Translations under genes and position numbers: made by a program
NCBI GenBank assembly: GCA_001803635.1
Contig: MHDU01000046.1
Span: 62,001 to 126,000, forward strand
Direction: 5' to 3'
Origin: Nitrospirae bacterium GWB2_47_37
GTDB taxonomy: Bacteria > Nitrospirota > Thermodesulfovibrionia > Thermodesulfovibrionales > Dissulfurispiraceae
DNA: 64,000 nucleotides
Notes under the pieces: generated by a model
The model's database searches: none
What the model saw: the letters and a program-made list of their open reading frames with translations, nothing else
Told to the model about the DNA's origin: nothing
Shown: piece after piece, positions 1-8,700 of the stretch
Layout of the letters: every line of letters begins with the position of its first letter
How positions within the stretch are numbered: position 1 is the first letter of the stretch

Positions 1-258
1 CTTACCCTTGCGGGCGGCGCGGGTCTTGTCGGCAAAGAGGCTTATTGCTTCAGGTTTAACGAGGGGTGGTTTCTTTTAATGGTCTATCCATGGGCGGTTA
101 TCCCCAATCTTTTCGGATTTGGAAGTTACAACTATAATCTTATCGTTTCATCGGTTATTGCGCTCTTGCAGCTTTCTTTCTTGAGAAGAAAATTAAACCA
201 GCCTTTATTAAAGCATTGCGAGAACAATGTCTGTGGATTACCGGGAAATAAGACCTAA
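1..258 (+). CDS. C-terminal end of a membrane protein (5' end outside window)
   Basis: Reading frame 1 is open from the window edge to a TAA at 256-258, giving 85 residues. The middle is hydrophobic and aromatic (YPWAVIPNLFGFG, then SSVIALLQLSFL), which suggests one or two membrane segments, followed by a basic and polar tail of about 30 residues. I do not recognise the family. It is followed by a good terminator-like hairpin and is therefore likely the last gene of an upstream unit, separate from rsmD. Confidence 0.5.
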   Translation, partial: LTLAGGAGLVGKEAYCFRFNEGWFLLMVYPWAVIPNLFGFGSYNYNLIVSSVIALLQLSFLRRKLNQPLLKHCENNVCGLPGNKT

Positions 259-270
259 ACAAGCGATTTT

Positions 271-331
271 ATATGTCAGGCACTGCTCAAAGACGCCTCT
301 TTTCGCAGTACCTGACATATATTTTTGTATT
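271..331 (+). terminator. Intrinsic terminator-like hairpin with unusually long stem
   Basis: A 16-base arm at 271-286 (ATATGTCAGGCACTGC) pairs with 305-320 with one mismatch, around an 18-base loop, and is followed by a T-rich run (ATTTTTGTATT). It sits just after a stop codon and before rsmD. The stem is longer than a typical Rho-independent terminator, so it could also be a processing or bidirectional signal. Confidence 0.6.
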
Positions 332-358
332 AGAATCGTTCAATTCAGGTAAGAATAA

Positions 359-931
359 ATGAGAATATCCGGCGGCGCTGCAAAGGGAAGAAAGGTCGGC
401 ATTAAGAAGGCATTTGCTCAAAAAGGCGAGGGCGACGAACTCAGGCCGACCTCCGCGAAAGTAAGACAGGCGATCTTTAATATTTTAGGAGAAAGAATAA
501 TCGATGCCGTATTTTTAGACCTTTACGCGGGAACCGGCGCGGTCGGTATAGAGGCATTGAGCAGAGGCGCGGGCAAGGCGGTTTTTATCGATGACAATCC
601 CCTGAGAATTCAGATTATAAAAGAAGTCGCTGAAAAGTTCGGTTTTGGAGACAGGGCAAATGTTATTAAAAACGATGCCGAACATTTTTTGAGAAAAATA
701 ACTCCAAACTCATTTGATATTATCTTTATCGATCCCCCGTACGCCTCCGGAGAAATAGATATAATCCTGCCTCTGATTGACGAAAGAGCCGTTTTAAGGG
801 ATAATGGAGTGGTTATAGCAGAGCATTCTTCTAAAAAGGCATTGGCTCATGAAATAGGGAGTCTAAAACTTATGAAGACATATAAATACGGCGATACATC
901 ATTAACTCTTTACAGGAAGGAGCGGGCATGA
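359..931 (+). CDS. rsmD: 16S rRNA (guanine(966)-N(2))-methyltransferase RsmD
   Basis: This 190-residue protein matches the usual RsmD length. It begins with the family's [12 protein letters not shown]-type N-terminus and has a SAM-binding motif [11 protein letters not shown] (about 53-63) and the N6/N2-methylase catalytic motif DPPY (125-128). RsmD methylates the N2 of G966 in helix 31 of 16S rRNA during 30S assembly. The gene overlaps coaD by four bases (ATGA), the common rsmD-coaD pairing. The ribosome-binding site is weak (AGGTAAG, about 347). Confidence 0.95.
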   Translation: MRISGGAAKGRKVGIKKAFAQKGEGDELRPTSAKVRQAIFNILGERIIDAVFLDLYAGTGAVGIEALSRGAGKAVFIDDNPLRIQIIKEVAEKFGFGDRANVIKNDAEHFLRKITPNSFDIIFIDPPYASGEIDIILPLIDERAVLRDNGVVIAEHSSKKALAHEIGSLKLMKTYKYGDTSLTLYRKERA

Positions 932-1425
932 AATTAGGCATCTATCCCGGAACATTCGATCCCATAACAAACGGACATCTCGACCTCATTGAAAGGGGAT
1001 TGAGGATATTTGACGAACTGATAATAGCCGTTGCTCCGAGCCCCAAAAAGCAGCCGCTTTTTACGCTTGAGGAACGGCTTGGACTCATAAGGCAATCGGT
1101 CAGGGATTGCCGGAATGTAAGGGTGGAAGCGTTTAACGGCCTGCTTGTCAGTTATGCGAGGGATAAGGGCGGCGTAGCTATTATAAGAGGGCTGAGGGCA
1201 GTTTCCGACTTTGAATACGAACTCCAGATGGCATTGATGAACAGGAGGCTCGATATGCAGGTAGAGACGGTTTTCATGATGCCTTCGGAAGAGTTTTCAT
1301 TTATTACATCGACAATCGTCAAAGAGGTTTCCTCTTTCGGAGGCTCCGTAAAGGGGCTTGTGCCCGATGTCGTCGAAACGGCGCTGAAAGAGAAGTTTAA
1401 AATCATAGAAGATATTGCCGAATAA
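928..1425 (+). CDS. coaD: Phosphopantetheine adenylyltransferase (CoaD)
   Basis: The 165-residue product starts [17 protein letters not shown], the nucleotidyltransferase signature with the catalytic TxGH-type motif (T14-H17). It also has the family segments [12 protein letters not shown] and the STIVKE motif near residue 130. CoaD transfers AMP from ATP to 4'-phosphopantetheine to give dephospho-CoA, the fourth step of CoA synthesis, in the cytoplasm. Length and motifs are normal. It is translationally coupled to rsmD and ends eight bases before a convergent small gene. Confidence 0.96.
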   Translation: MKLGIYPGTFDPITNGHLDLIERGLRIFDELIIAVAPSPKKQPLFTLEERLGLIRQSVRDCRNVRVEAFNGLLVSYARDKGGVAIIRGLRAVSDFEYELQMALMNRRLDMQVETVFMMPSEEFSFITSTIVKEVSSFGGSVKGLVPDVVETALKEKFKIIEDIAE

Positions 1426-1432
1426 GGATTGT

Positions 1433-1642
1433 CTAAAATTCCTCGATCTTATAGACCTCCGGTTTTCCGCCCGCGCCGCAATAGCCTGCCATGATATCCG
1501 AAGGCGCATCTTCTTTCAGCATCAATAGATCCGGATTGGCCCATCTCCATAAAGGGCATTCGGATGCCGAGCATTTTTTTTGCGTCTCGCCGGATTGATA
1601 AGGGCATATCCTCTTTTCCGCCTGTCTGACCGTCATTATCAT
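1433..1642 (-). CDS. Small cysteine-rich protein, function unknown
   Basis: A 69-residue protein with four cysteines spaced as in ICPYQ, KKCSASECPLW and GYCG, which could bind zinc or an Fe-S cluster. The coding call rests on a strong GGAGG (1649-1653 on the plus-strand coordinates) six bases before the ATG, a start only 20 bases after the rarA stop on the same strand, and a stop that nearly abuts coaD. It would be the third gene of the HD-GYP-rarA unit. I do not know a function; the product is too small for an enzyme and has no membrane segment. Confidence 0.65.
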   Translation of the reverse strand: MIMTVRQAEKRICPYQSGETQKKCSASECPLWRWANPDLLMLKEDAPSDIMAGYCGAGGKPEVYKIEEF

Positions 1643-1662
1643 AGCAAACCTCCGTATTTGGT

Positions 1663-2922
1663 TTAAGGATTATAATATTTTTTCTTCTCCGGAATATACT
1701 CCTGCTCCACCTGTCCGCCGTAATCATGGGGATATTTATAACCCTTGCCGTGTCCCAGTTTTTTTGCTCCGGAATAATGGCTGTCTTTTAAATGTTCAGG
1801 GACTTCCATTGTCTGCTCATTTTTAATATCCTCCAATGCCGCCTCTATAGCCTTGTAGCAGGCATTGCTTTTGGGCGCATTCGCAATATATATCGCCGCC
1901 TGGGCGAGTGGAATCCGCGCCTCGGGCATGCCTATAAACTCCACGGCCCTTAACGCTGAGGTAGCGATGACAAGCGCCGTGGGGTCCGCATTGCCTACGT
2001 CTTCCGACGCGCATATGACGATCCTTCGCGCTATGAATCTCGGGTCTTCGCCCGCGTATAACATTTTTGCAAGGTAGTATACTGCCGCGTCTGCGTCCGA
2101 GCCTCTCATGCTTTTTATAAAGGCGGATATCGTGTCGTAATGCTGATCCCCGTTTTTATCATAGACTATCGCCTTTTTCTGAATAGATTCCTCTGCGGCC
2201 TGTAATGTTATATGTATGCCGCCTTTTTCATCAGGTTGAGTCGCCGGAGATGTGGTTAATGCTGCAATCTCAAGCGATGATAATGCCTTGCGAGCATCGC
2301 CGTCCGACATCTTTGCTATATGGTTCAACGCGGCGTCATCCGCCGTTATGTTTAAATTGCCGAGGCCGCGCTCTTTGTCATGAATGGCGTTTCGCAGCAG
2401 TTTGAAGATGTCTTCCACGGAAAGCGGTTTTAATTCGAATACCTGACTCCTCGAAAGCAGCGCCGAGTTCACGTAAAAGAATGGGTTCTCCACAGTCGCC
2501 GCTATTAGCGTGATATTGCCCTCTTCGACATCCGGCAGAAGGGCATCCTGCTGGAGTTTATTGAACCTGTGTATCTCATCCAGAAATAAAATCGTGCGGA
2601 TGCCTTTTGCTCTTCTCATCCGCGCGGATTGAATGATTTTTCTCAAATCGTCAAGGCTTGCGGTAGCCGCGTTAAGCCATTCAAAGCGGGCATTCGTCTT
2701 TGCGGCGATTACTTTTGCTAACGCTGTTTTGCCTGTGCCCGGAGGGCCGTATAAAACCAATGACGTTACCCGGTCCGCCTCGATAGCCCTTCTGAGAAGC
2801 TTGCCCTTGCCGATTATATGCTCCTGTCCGGCATATTCATCGATGGTTTTGGGACACATGCGATATGCGAGAGGAGCCTTGCTGTCCGGTATGGTTTTTT
2901 GTTCGTCATCGAATAGATTCAT
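1663..2922 (-). CDS. rarA: Replication-associated recombination protein A (RarA/MgsA), AAA+ ATPase
   Basis: The 419-residue product has a Walker A GPPGTGKT (59-66), a Walker [10 protein letters not shown] (112-120) and the family's C-terminal region with [11 protein letters not shown] and [19 protein letters not shown]-type segments. RarA/MgsA/WRNIP1 proteins are clamp-loader-like tetrameric ATPases that act at stalled replication forks with SSB. The start overlaps the stop of the upstream HD-GYP gene by one base (TAATG), so the two are probably cotranscribed. Nothing is missing from the core. Confidence 0.95.
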   Translation of the reverse strand: MNLFDDEQKTIPDSKAPLAYRMCPKTIDEYAGQEHIIGKGKLLRRAIEADRVTSLVLYGPPGTGKTALAKVIAAKTNARFEWLNAATASLDDLRKIIQSARMRRAKGIRTILFLDEIHRFNKLQQDALLPDVEEGNITLIAATVENPFFYVNSALLSRSQVFELKPLSVEDIFKLLRNAIHDKERGLGNLNITADDAALNHIAKMSDGDARKALSSLEIAALTTSPATQPDEKGGIHITLQAAEESIQKKAIVYDKNGDQHYDTISAFIKSMRGSDADAAVYYLAKMLYAGEDPRFIARRIVICASEDVGNADPTALVIATSALRAVEFIGMPEARIPLAQAAIYIANAPKSNACYKAIEAALEDIKNEQTMEVPEHLKDSHYSGAKKLGHGKGYKYPHDYGGQVEQEYIPEKKKYYNP

Positions 2923-3989
2923 TATCGTATCTTTCCGAGCATCCGGATGAATATCTTTAAAAGTTCGGGGTCGTAATCTCCCGTTTCCTCTGCAATTATC
3001 GATAATGCCTTGAACGGCGTGAAGGCCGTCTTGTAAGGCCGTTGTGTTGTCAAGGCGTCATAGCAGTCCGCAATAGCGGTTATCCTGCCGAAGAGTTTTA
3101 TCTCGCTGGCGTACAGTTTTTTGGGGTAGCCCTTTCCGGTAAGTTTTTCATGGTGCTGCAAAACCGCGTCAAAGGACTTCTCAGATACTTCCTTATGGGT
3201 GCGGAGAATTTTTTCGCCTTCGGTGACATGGTTTCGCATAAGTATGTATTCTCTTGAATCGAGTTTCCCCTGTTTGTTAAGTATTTCGCGGGAAATAACG
3301 CTTTTGCCGATGTCGTGCAACAGCGCGCCGGTGCCTAATTTTTCGACATCGTCCCTTTTAAGGTCTATTGCAACGCCTAACCCTACGGATAAGACGGCTA
3401 CATTTACGGAATGGGTATATGTGTAATAGTCGTAGTTCCTCAAAGAGAGCATATTGTATATAGCGTCTCTATTTTGCAGTATGCAGTCTACCATACCGTT
3501 CACCATTACCTTCGATTCTTTTATCTTTTCTCCGCTTCGGGGATCATCGAGGAGATCTTTCATGATTAATTTTGAATTTTCCCTTACCATGATCGTCTTG
3601 ACTTTGCCCTCCTCCGACGGGTCCGAAAGCCCTGCAAGGGAAAGAAGATAATCCTGATAAAGCGGAATATCCGATTTTTTAATAACAAAGTCTCCGGCGG
3701 ATGCCGATAGCTCTTTATCTATTTTAGAGGGCCGGTTTTTTGTCGCCTCGATGACAGGGACGACCTTAAGCTTATCCATTCGATAGATGTTGAAGAAAAT
3801 TTCTTTTTCGGGCGTAAGAATAGTTTTGTCTATAAGATAATGCTCTTCTTTATGGAATGAATATTCTTTAAAGGCCTTGGGATCTTCAAGGAAAGAATCT
3901 TTTTGCTCTTTCGGGTTCTTTGTCGCCTTATTCGGCTCTTCCGAGATGCCGGAATCCTTATCGTTTATTATTCTATATTTTGTAACCAT
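2922..3989 (-). CDS. HD-GYP domain protein, probable c-di-GMP phosphodiesterase
   Basis: The 355-residue product has an unrecognised N-terminal half (1-160) and a C-terminal HD-GYP domain with H193, HD at 225-226 (LLHDIGK), H254, HH at 279-280 and GYP at 287-289. HD-GYP enzymes hydrolyse c-di-GMP to pGpG or GMP. The canonical HHExxDGxGYP is here HHEKLTGKGYP: the Asp position differs, but the metal ligands and GYP are kept. No signal peptide or membrane segment is seen, so it is probably cytoplasmic. It is paralogous to the divergent gene at 4096, sharing both the N-terminal region and the HD-GYP domain. Confidence 0.88.
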   Translation of the reverse strand: MVTKYRIINDKDSGISEEPNKATKNPKEQKDSFLEDPKAFKEYSFHKEEHYLIDKTILTPEKEIFFNIYRMDKLKVVPVIEATKNRPSKIDKELSASAGDFVIKKSDIPLYQDYLLSLAGLSDPSEEGKVKTIMVRENSKLIMKDLLDDPRSGEKIKESKVMVNGMVDCILQNRDAIYNMLSLRNYDYYTYTHSVNVAVLSVGLGVAIDLKRDDVEKLGTGALLHDIGKSVISREILNKQGKLDSREYILMRNHVTEGEKILRTHKEVSEKSFDAVLQHHEKLTGKGYPKKLYASEIKLFGRITAIADCYDALTTQRPYKTAFTPFKALSIIAEETGDYDPELLKIFIRMLGKIR

Positions 3990-3991
3990 AG

Positions 3992-4009
3992 ATTATACTT
4001 GTGTATAAT
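3992..4009. promoter_or_regulatory. Overlapping -10-like boxes between divergent HD-GYP genes
   Basis: The divergent gap contains TATAAT on the plus strand (4004-4009) and another TATAAT on the minus strand (3992-3997). The minus-strand box is only two bases from the leftward ATG, so it would need a leaderless transcript or may be chance in AT-rich DNA. No convincing -35 boxes were found. Confidence 0.25.
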
Positions 4010-4095
4010 AATCTTGTTTGTGCATGATTTTGCTATTTTTCTTGATTTCATATATATTTTATCATAGTATTTGCAATTATTCCGGAAAATTTATA

Positions 4096-5340
4096 ATGGG
4101 AACGACAATAAAAATAGTCGATGACGACGGCGATAAAAATTATGTGCCTTTCAAGGCGGATAGTCTGCCTGTAGGGAGCATACTGCCGTTTGATGTCTCT
4201 GTAAAGGGCAAAGACGGCATGAAACCTCTGTACGGCAAGGGGACTGTGTTTTCGAATTTAGCACGGGAATATTTGAGCGGCAAAGGCATATCCGAGCTTT
4301 ATGTCGATAAGGATAAGGCTTCAATCTTAGGACAATTTTTATTGCGGGCGGAGAGACGATCTTCTTTATACGACGAAAAGACATTAAAGGACTACTCATA
4401 TCAAAAAGAGCAGCATTATCAGATAGAGAGAGCAGCGTTAATCTCCGGCATGGGTGTGAATTTCAGCATTTTCCTTTTAAACAAGGCGGAAATTCGGACA
4501 CTGCTTCTTACGACGGAAGAATCGCCTGTCGCCATAGAAGCCGGCATACTGAGCTCGGAAGGCGATATCGTTATTCTAAAAAAAGACATTCCTCTCTACC
4601 GCGAATTTCTAAGCGGTTTGGCGACGTCAAAAGACCTTCCTGAAAAGGACAAGTCAAAAATAGAAATTGTCGCGCTCAAGGAAAATACAAAGATGATAAT
4701 AAAAGACATCTTTGACAATCCCATGAGCAGGGATAAATTGAGGGCATCTCAGGGGCTGATCGTCAAAATAATCGAGTGCCTTTCAAAAAATAAAGAACTC
4801 ATATACGACCTCCTTTCTCTCAAATCCCACGATCACTATACCTATACGCACTCCCTGAATGTGGGAGTTTTATCCATAGGCGTGGGACTTGCCGTAGGAT
4901 TGAAAAATGACGACATCGAGAAACTCGGCATAGGCGCGTTATTTCATGATATAGGGAAGACAGCCATTCCGTCCGAGATACTCAATAAGATGGGAAGGCT
5001 CGACATGACCGAGTTTGAAGTATACAAAAAACATGTTACTGAGGGTGAAAAGATTCTGCATGATAATAGGGATATCCCGGTCGAAGCATTGGATGCTATC
5101 CTGCAGCACCATGAAAAGCTTACGGGGAAGGGCTACCCCATGCAACTGCATGACAGTGAAATAAAACTTTCAGGCAGGATAACCGCTATCGCCGACTGCT
5201 ACGATTCTCTAACTACGCCGAGGCTCTTTAAAGCTTCAAATACTCCTTATAGCGCGCTTTCTATTATCTCCAAGGAAAAGAACGATTACGACCCCGAGCT
5301 GTTAAAAGAATTTATCAAGATGCTGGCCAAGATAAAGTAA
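4096..5340 (+). CDS. HD-GYP domain protein, paralogue of the divergent gene
   Basis: From the ATG at 4096 the product is 414 residues. An in-frame TTG at 4018 would add 26 hydrophobic residues and is less likely, because it falls in the AT-rich promoter region. The N-terminal part is longer than in the divergent paralogue. The common region runs from KDYSYQKEQHY to the end and includes HDIGK (about residue 284), HHEKLTGKGYP and a conserved ADCYDSLTT. It is a probable c-di-GMP phosphodiesterase or sensor. The EamA gene starts one base after its stop, so they are likely cotranscribed. Confidence 0.87.
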   Translation: MGTTIKIVDDDGDKNYVPFKADSLPVGSILPFDVSVKGKDGMKPLYGKGTVFSNLAREYLSGKGISELYVDKDKASILGQFLLRAERRSSLYDEKTLKDYSYQKEQHYQIERAALISGMGVNFSIFLLNKAEIRTLLLTTEESPVAIEAGILSSEGDIVILKKDIPLYREFLSGLATSKDLPEKDKSKIEIVALKENTKMIIKDIFDNPMSRDKLRASQGLIVKIIECLSKNKELIYDLLSLKSHDHYTYTHSLNVGVLSIGVGLAVGLKNDDIEKLGIGALFHDIGKTAIPSEILNKMGRLDMTEFEVYKKHVTEGEKILHDNRDIPVEALDAILQHHEKLTGKGYPMQLHDSEIKLSGRITAIADCYDSLTTPRLFKASNTPYSALSIISKEKNDYDPELLKEFIKMLAKIK

Positions 5341-5341
5341 T

Positions 5342-6196
5342 ATGATTTATATACTTGCCGCTATTTTTCTCTGGAGTTCTCTCGGCATCGTCATAAAGCT
5401 TTCAGGGGTATCCGTTCACGTACTGATGTTTTTTTCCGGCATGATATCCGTACTGCTGGTCGGTTCTGTCCTTTCGAAAAGGGAATTCAAGAGTGAAATG
5501 CCGAAGGGGAAAAACATTGTTTATTTTTTGGCCCTCGGTCTTGTAAGCCTTATCAATACCTTTTTGTTTTTTTACGCGTATAAACATACGTCTATCGCCA
5601 ATGCGGTACTGACGCATTATACCGCCCCCGTCATAGTCGCCTTTCTTGCGCCCGTTTTTTTAAGGGAAAGGTTGACGATGAAGATATTGCTTGCCGTAGC
5701 CGTCGCTACCGCGGGTTTATGGATTATGCTCGGAGTCTCGGCAGGAGAGCTTTTCAGGCTTGCGGTTGCCGGCGATAGGAACACCGGAGGCATCATCGCG
5801 GGGCTTTTTTCCGGACTTGCCTACGCTATACTAATAATCCTGATACGGATATTGGCAAAGGACTTCAATCCGCTCGTCCTGACGTTTTTCCAGAATCTCA
5901 TAATCGCCGCAGTCTTAGCGCCGTTCGTTTTTTCTACTCCCCGGCTCCTCGACTCTTTAACCTCTGCATGGTGGGTGTTCGCCGTAATGGGAGTCGTTCA
6001 TTCCACCGTAGCCCCGGTTCTTTATTTCAGGGGAATGCGGGATGTTACAGCCGGCAAGACTGCGATATTAGGCTATTTGGAACCTGTCTGCGCGATTTTT
6101 TTAGGCGCATTATTTTTAAGCGAAGCGGTGAATCTCACTACCGTAATCGGCGGGGCAATGATACTTTTCTCAGGGTATCTGACCATAAGATCGTGA
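5342..6196 (+). CDS. EamA/DMT-family transporter
   Basis: The 284-residue product is almost wholly hydrophobic, with about ten predicted membrane helices in two repeats of roughly 140 residues. This is the EamA (DUF6/RhaT) architecture of inner-membrane drug/metabolite transporters. Family marks include HYTAPVIVAFLAPVFLRERL at the end of the first repeat and GYLEPVCAIFLGALFLSE in the second. The substrate cannot be predicted. The start follows the upstream HD-GYP stop after one base. Confidence 0.9.
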   Translation: MIYILAAIFLWSSLGIVIKLSGVSVHVLMFFSGMISVLLVGSVLSKREFKSEMPKGKNIVYFLALGLVSLINTFLFFYAYKHTSIANAVLTHYTAPVIVAFLAPVFLRERLTMKILLAVAVATAGLWIMLGVSAGELFRLAVAGDRNTGGIIAGLFSGLAYAILIILIRILAKDFNPLVLTFFQNLIIAAVLAPFVFSTPRLLDSLTSAWWVFAVMGVVHSTVAPVLYFRGMRDVTAGKTAILGYLEPVCAIFLGALFLSEAVNLTTVIGGAMILFSGYLTIRS

Positions 6197-6227
6197 TTTT
6201 ATTATATCCACCGGCTGATTGAAAGTT

Positions 6228-6248
6228 GCAATTCGGATAATTGCTTTT
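6228..6248 (+). terminator. Weak hairpin with T run after the EamA gene
   Basis: GCAATT (6228-6233) and AATTGC (6239-6244) form a 6-bp stem with a 5-base loop, followed by TTTT. The stem is short and AT-rich. It covers the TTG at 6241, which argues against that codon as the start of the next gene. Confidence 0.35.
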
Positions 6249-6279
6249 AATAGGCGGAGATGAATATAATAGCAAGATT

Positions 6280-7470
6280 ATGTTAAAAAAACGGCTTAAT
6301 TCAGACTCAAGAACGGGTATCTATGCGCGAGATGCGGAAGCAATGCTCAAAAAGATTATAACCCTCGAATGGTATGCCCTTCTGCTCTGTATTATTTCGA
6401 TACCGTTATTTGAGTCCCCGAAGTCCATTTTTTTAGTAATAAGCGCTATTTTGTTTCTGATACGGCATTATATCGAAAAAGATTATAAAAGTGTTCTGCT
6501 CGCTAAAGACCCAAGGATAGGTCTGCTGGCGCTTGCATTTGTATCGAGCCTTTCTGCCGTATTCGCCTTGCATCCTTTCCTTGCGTTTCAGGGCAGCATG
6601 GATTTCTTAAAGATGTATGCCTTGTTCATTATCGTCGCTTCGGATTTTTCGGATGGTAAATATATTAAGACCATAATATTAGCGATTGTTGCATCAACAA
6701 CAATAGGAACAGGGTGGGGGCTGGCAAATTTCATGATCGGCAGAGAAGCAACTTTTGAATTGCTCTCTGTAGGGCATGTTAACCATTCGAGCATTTACCT
6801 TGCGCTTTCTTTGACTGTAATAATTGCATATTTAGAGCATTTAAAAACAACATCCGAAAAAATCTTTTTCTATATATCCTCGATCATACTTATAGCGGCT
6901 TTTGTTATTGCGAGTTCAAGGGCGTCCTTCTTAGCTTTTGGCGCTGCGATGTTGATGGTATTTATCTGCATGGAGAAAAAGAAACAGTTTGTTTCTTTTT
7001 CTGTTATGTTTTTCCTAATAACGGCAGTTTTGATATACTTCGTTGATATGACGCTGTTAACAAAAGACTATTCATTTAGGGATGCGTCGTTAAAGACCAG
7101 ATTGAATTTATGGAGTAAGGGATGGGAAATGTTTTTATCTCATCCGATTTTAGGGGTAGGAGCAAAACATTTCAAATTTTACAACCCGTTTGAATACGGC
7201 TCACATGCGCATAATCTATTAATTAATACTCTTGCTCAATTCGGAATTGCCGGGTTTTCTGCATTAATGGTATTTTTCTATTTTATATTGAGATCTTTGA
7301 AAGCCGCATATAAGAGGAATATGTTATGGTCGTCGGCATGCGGCGCTTTCATAATAGTTTTGATGAACGGTATGTTCAATACAACATTGCATTCCGAGCA
7401 TGGACTGCTGTTTGTGCTGATTAGCGCAATGATTTCAGGAAATAGGCTTAAAGTTCCGGCGGACAAATAA
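6280..7470 (+). CDS. O-antigen ligase/polymerase-like membrane protein (Wzy_C family)
   Basis: From the ATG at 6280 the product is about 396 residues. Upstream in-frame TTG 6241 lies in a hairpin, and a later ATG at 6343 is also possible. It has ten or more hydrophobic segments and the periplasmic-loop pattern of the Wzy_C (PF04932) family: GVGAKHFKF, then SHAHNLLINTLAQFGIAG. WaaL-type ligases join glycan to lipid A-core, and related members are Wzy polymerases. Which of these it is cannot be told from sequence. Its place near the glycan locus fits either role. Confidence 0.82.
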   Translation: MLKKRLNSDSRTGIYARDAEAMLKKIITLEWYALLLCIISIPLFESPKSIFLVISAILFLIRHYIEKDYKSVLLAKDPRIGLLALAFVSSLSAVFALHPFLAFQGSMDFLKMYALFIIVASDFSDGKYIKTIILAIVASTTIGTGWGLANFMIGREATFELLSVGHVNHSSIYLALSLTVIIAYLEHLKTTSEKIFFYISSIILIAAFVIASSRASFLAFGAAMLMVFICMEKKKQFVSFSVMFFLITAVLIYFVDMTLLTKDYSFRDASLKTRLNLWSKGWEMFLSHPILGVGAKHFKFYNPFEYGSHAHNLLINTLAQFGIAGFSALMVFFYFILRSLKAAYKRNMLWSSACGAFIIVLMNGMFNTTLHSEHGLLFVLISAMISGNRLKVPADK

Positions 7471-7476
7471 TCTTTA

Positions 7477-8700
7477 TTACGACCTTATTATATCTACAGG
7501 TTGAATCGTAGTCGCTTTCTTTGAGGGATAAATGCCTGCCAATATGCCTACCGTTACCGACGCCGCGAAAGATAATAAAAGGCCGGTCAGGGAAATCGTG
7601 AAGGGAAGGTCCGATGCTATAAACATAATTACGCTTGTTATAAAACCTATGATTACCCCCACCAAACCTCCGCCGAAGGATATGAACGAGGATTCCATCA
7701 GGAATTGAAGTATTATGTCCCTTTTCCTCGATCCTATCGCGCGCCTGATGCCGATCTCAACGCGCCTTTCATTGACGATCAATATCATTATCGAAAGAAT
7801 GCCGAGCCCTCCGATCAGAAATGAAATCGCCGCCGATATTCTGCCTAAAACGGTTATCATCGATGTTGCCTGCATTTTTAACGCCATAACATCCTTCAGG
7901 TCTATAACCGTGAAATCATCCTTCTGTCCCTGTTTTATTTTATGCCTCTTCCTCAAGATGTTTTCTATTTCGGTTTTTGCTTCGCTGATCGATTTGTCGT
8001 TTATGACCTGTACGTGTATGCTGTTCACGAAATCTTTGTTCACGAACCTCCTCAAGTAAGTATTCAGGGGTATGAATATCTGGCTGTCCTGATCAACACC
8101 GGATATGTCCACGCCTTTTTCTTCCATTATCCCTATCACCTGACATGAAACCCTGTAAATAAGGATGTGTTTACCGATGGGATTTTCGTCAGGGAAGAGT
8201 TTTTCCGCGACCCTGCTGCCGATGACCGCAACTTTATTGATGTCTATATTATCGGTTTCGGTAAAAAAGCTCCCTTCTTTTACATTGAAGTTTCTTATTT
8301 CGGTATAGTTAGGCATTGCCCCGACGACCAGCACCGAAGCGAGCGTGATATTACCGTATCTGACCGGGAAAGGCTTGTTGCCTGAAGGGGATATATCATG
8401 TACAAAACGAGAGCCTGACGCGATTGTTTGAGCATCAGGCAGCGTGAGATTCGTAGCTTCGCTTATAAGCCGCGTTCCAGATGCGAATCTCCTCACAATT
8501 CCGCTCCTGACTATCAGGAGATTTTTGCCGAGGCTTTCTATCTCCATCTCCGTCTTTTGAGCCAGAGACCGCGAGAGGTTGGATACGACCATTAACGAAA
8601 ATGTGCCTAAAAAGACTCCGAGTATGGCGAGGAAAGTCCGCAGCTTGAAGTTGCACAAGGAACGCCATGCGATTTTTGTATTAAGAACAATTCTCTTCAT
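7477..8700 (-). CDS. MacB-type ABC transporter permease (FtsX family), downstream paralogue
   Basis: From the ATG at 8700 (MKRIVLNTK) the protein is 407 residues. The frame extends further upstream but only into the preceding gene, while this ATG overlaps that gene's stop as ATGA. The layout is an N-terminal membrane helix (FLAILGVFLGTFSLM), a periplasmic MacB_PCD region and three C-terminal helices with the FtsX signature ERRVEIGIRRAIGSRKRDI. Such permeases drive mechanotransmission with an ABC ATPase and a periplasmic adaptor. No ATPase gene lies in the window. Confidence 0.88.
   Translation of the reverse strand: MKRIVLNTKIAWRSLCNFKLRTFLAILGVFLGTFSLMVVSNLSRSLAQKTEMEIESLGKNLLIVRSGIVRRFASGTRLISEATNLTLPDAQTIASGSRFVHDISPSGNKPFPVRYGNITLASVLVVGAMPNYTEIRNFNVKEGSFFTETDNIDINKVAVIGSRVAEKLFPDENPIGKHILIYRVSCQVIGIMEEKGVDISGVDQDSQIFIPLNTYLRRFVNKDFVNSIHVQVINDKSISEAKTEIENILRKRHKIKQGQKDDFTVIDLKDVMALKMQATSMITVLGRISAAISFLIGGLGILSIMILIVNERRVEIGIRRAIGSRKRDIILQFLMESSFISFGGGLVGVIIGFITSVIMFIASDLPFTISLTGLLLSFAASVTVGILAGIYPSKKATTIQPVDIIRS

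Noticed and set aside
4018-4095. N-terminal extension of the second HD-GYP protein
   Set aside because: The TTG start would lie close to the TATAAT box and adds a hydrophobic stretch not shared with the paralogue; ATG 4096 is preferred.
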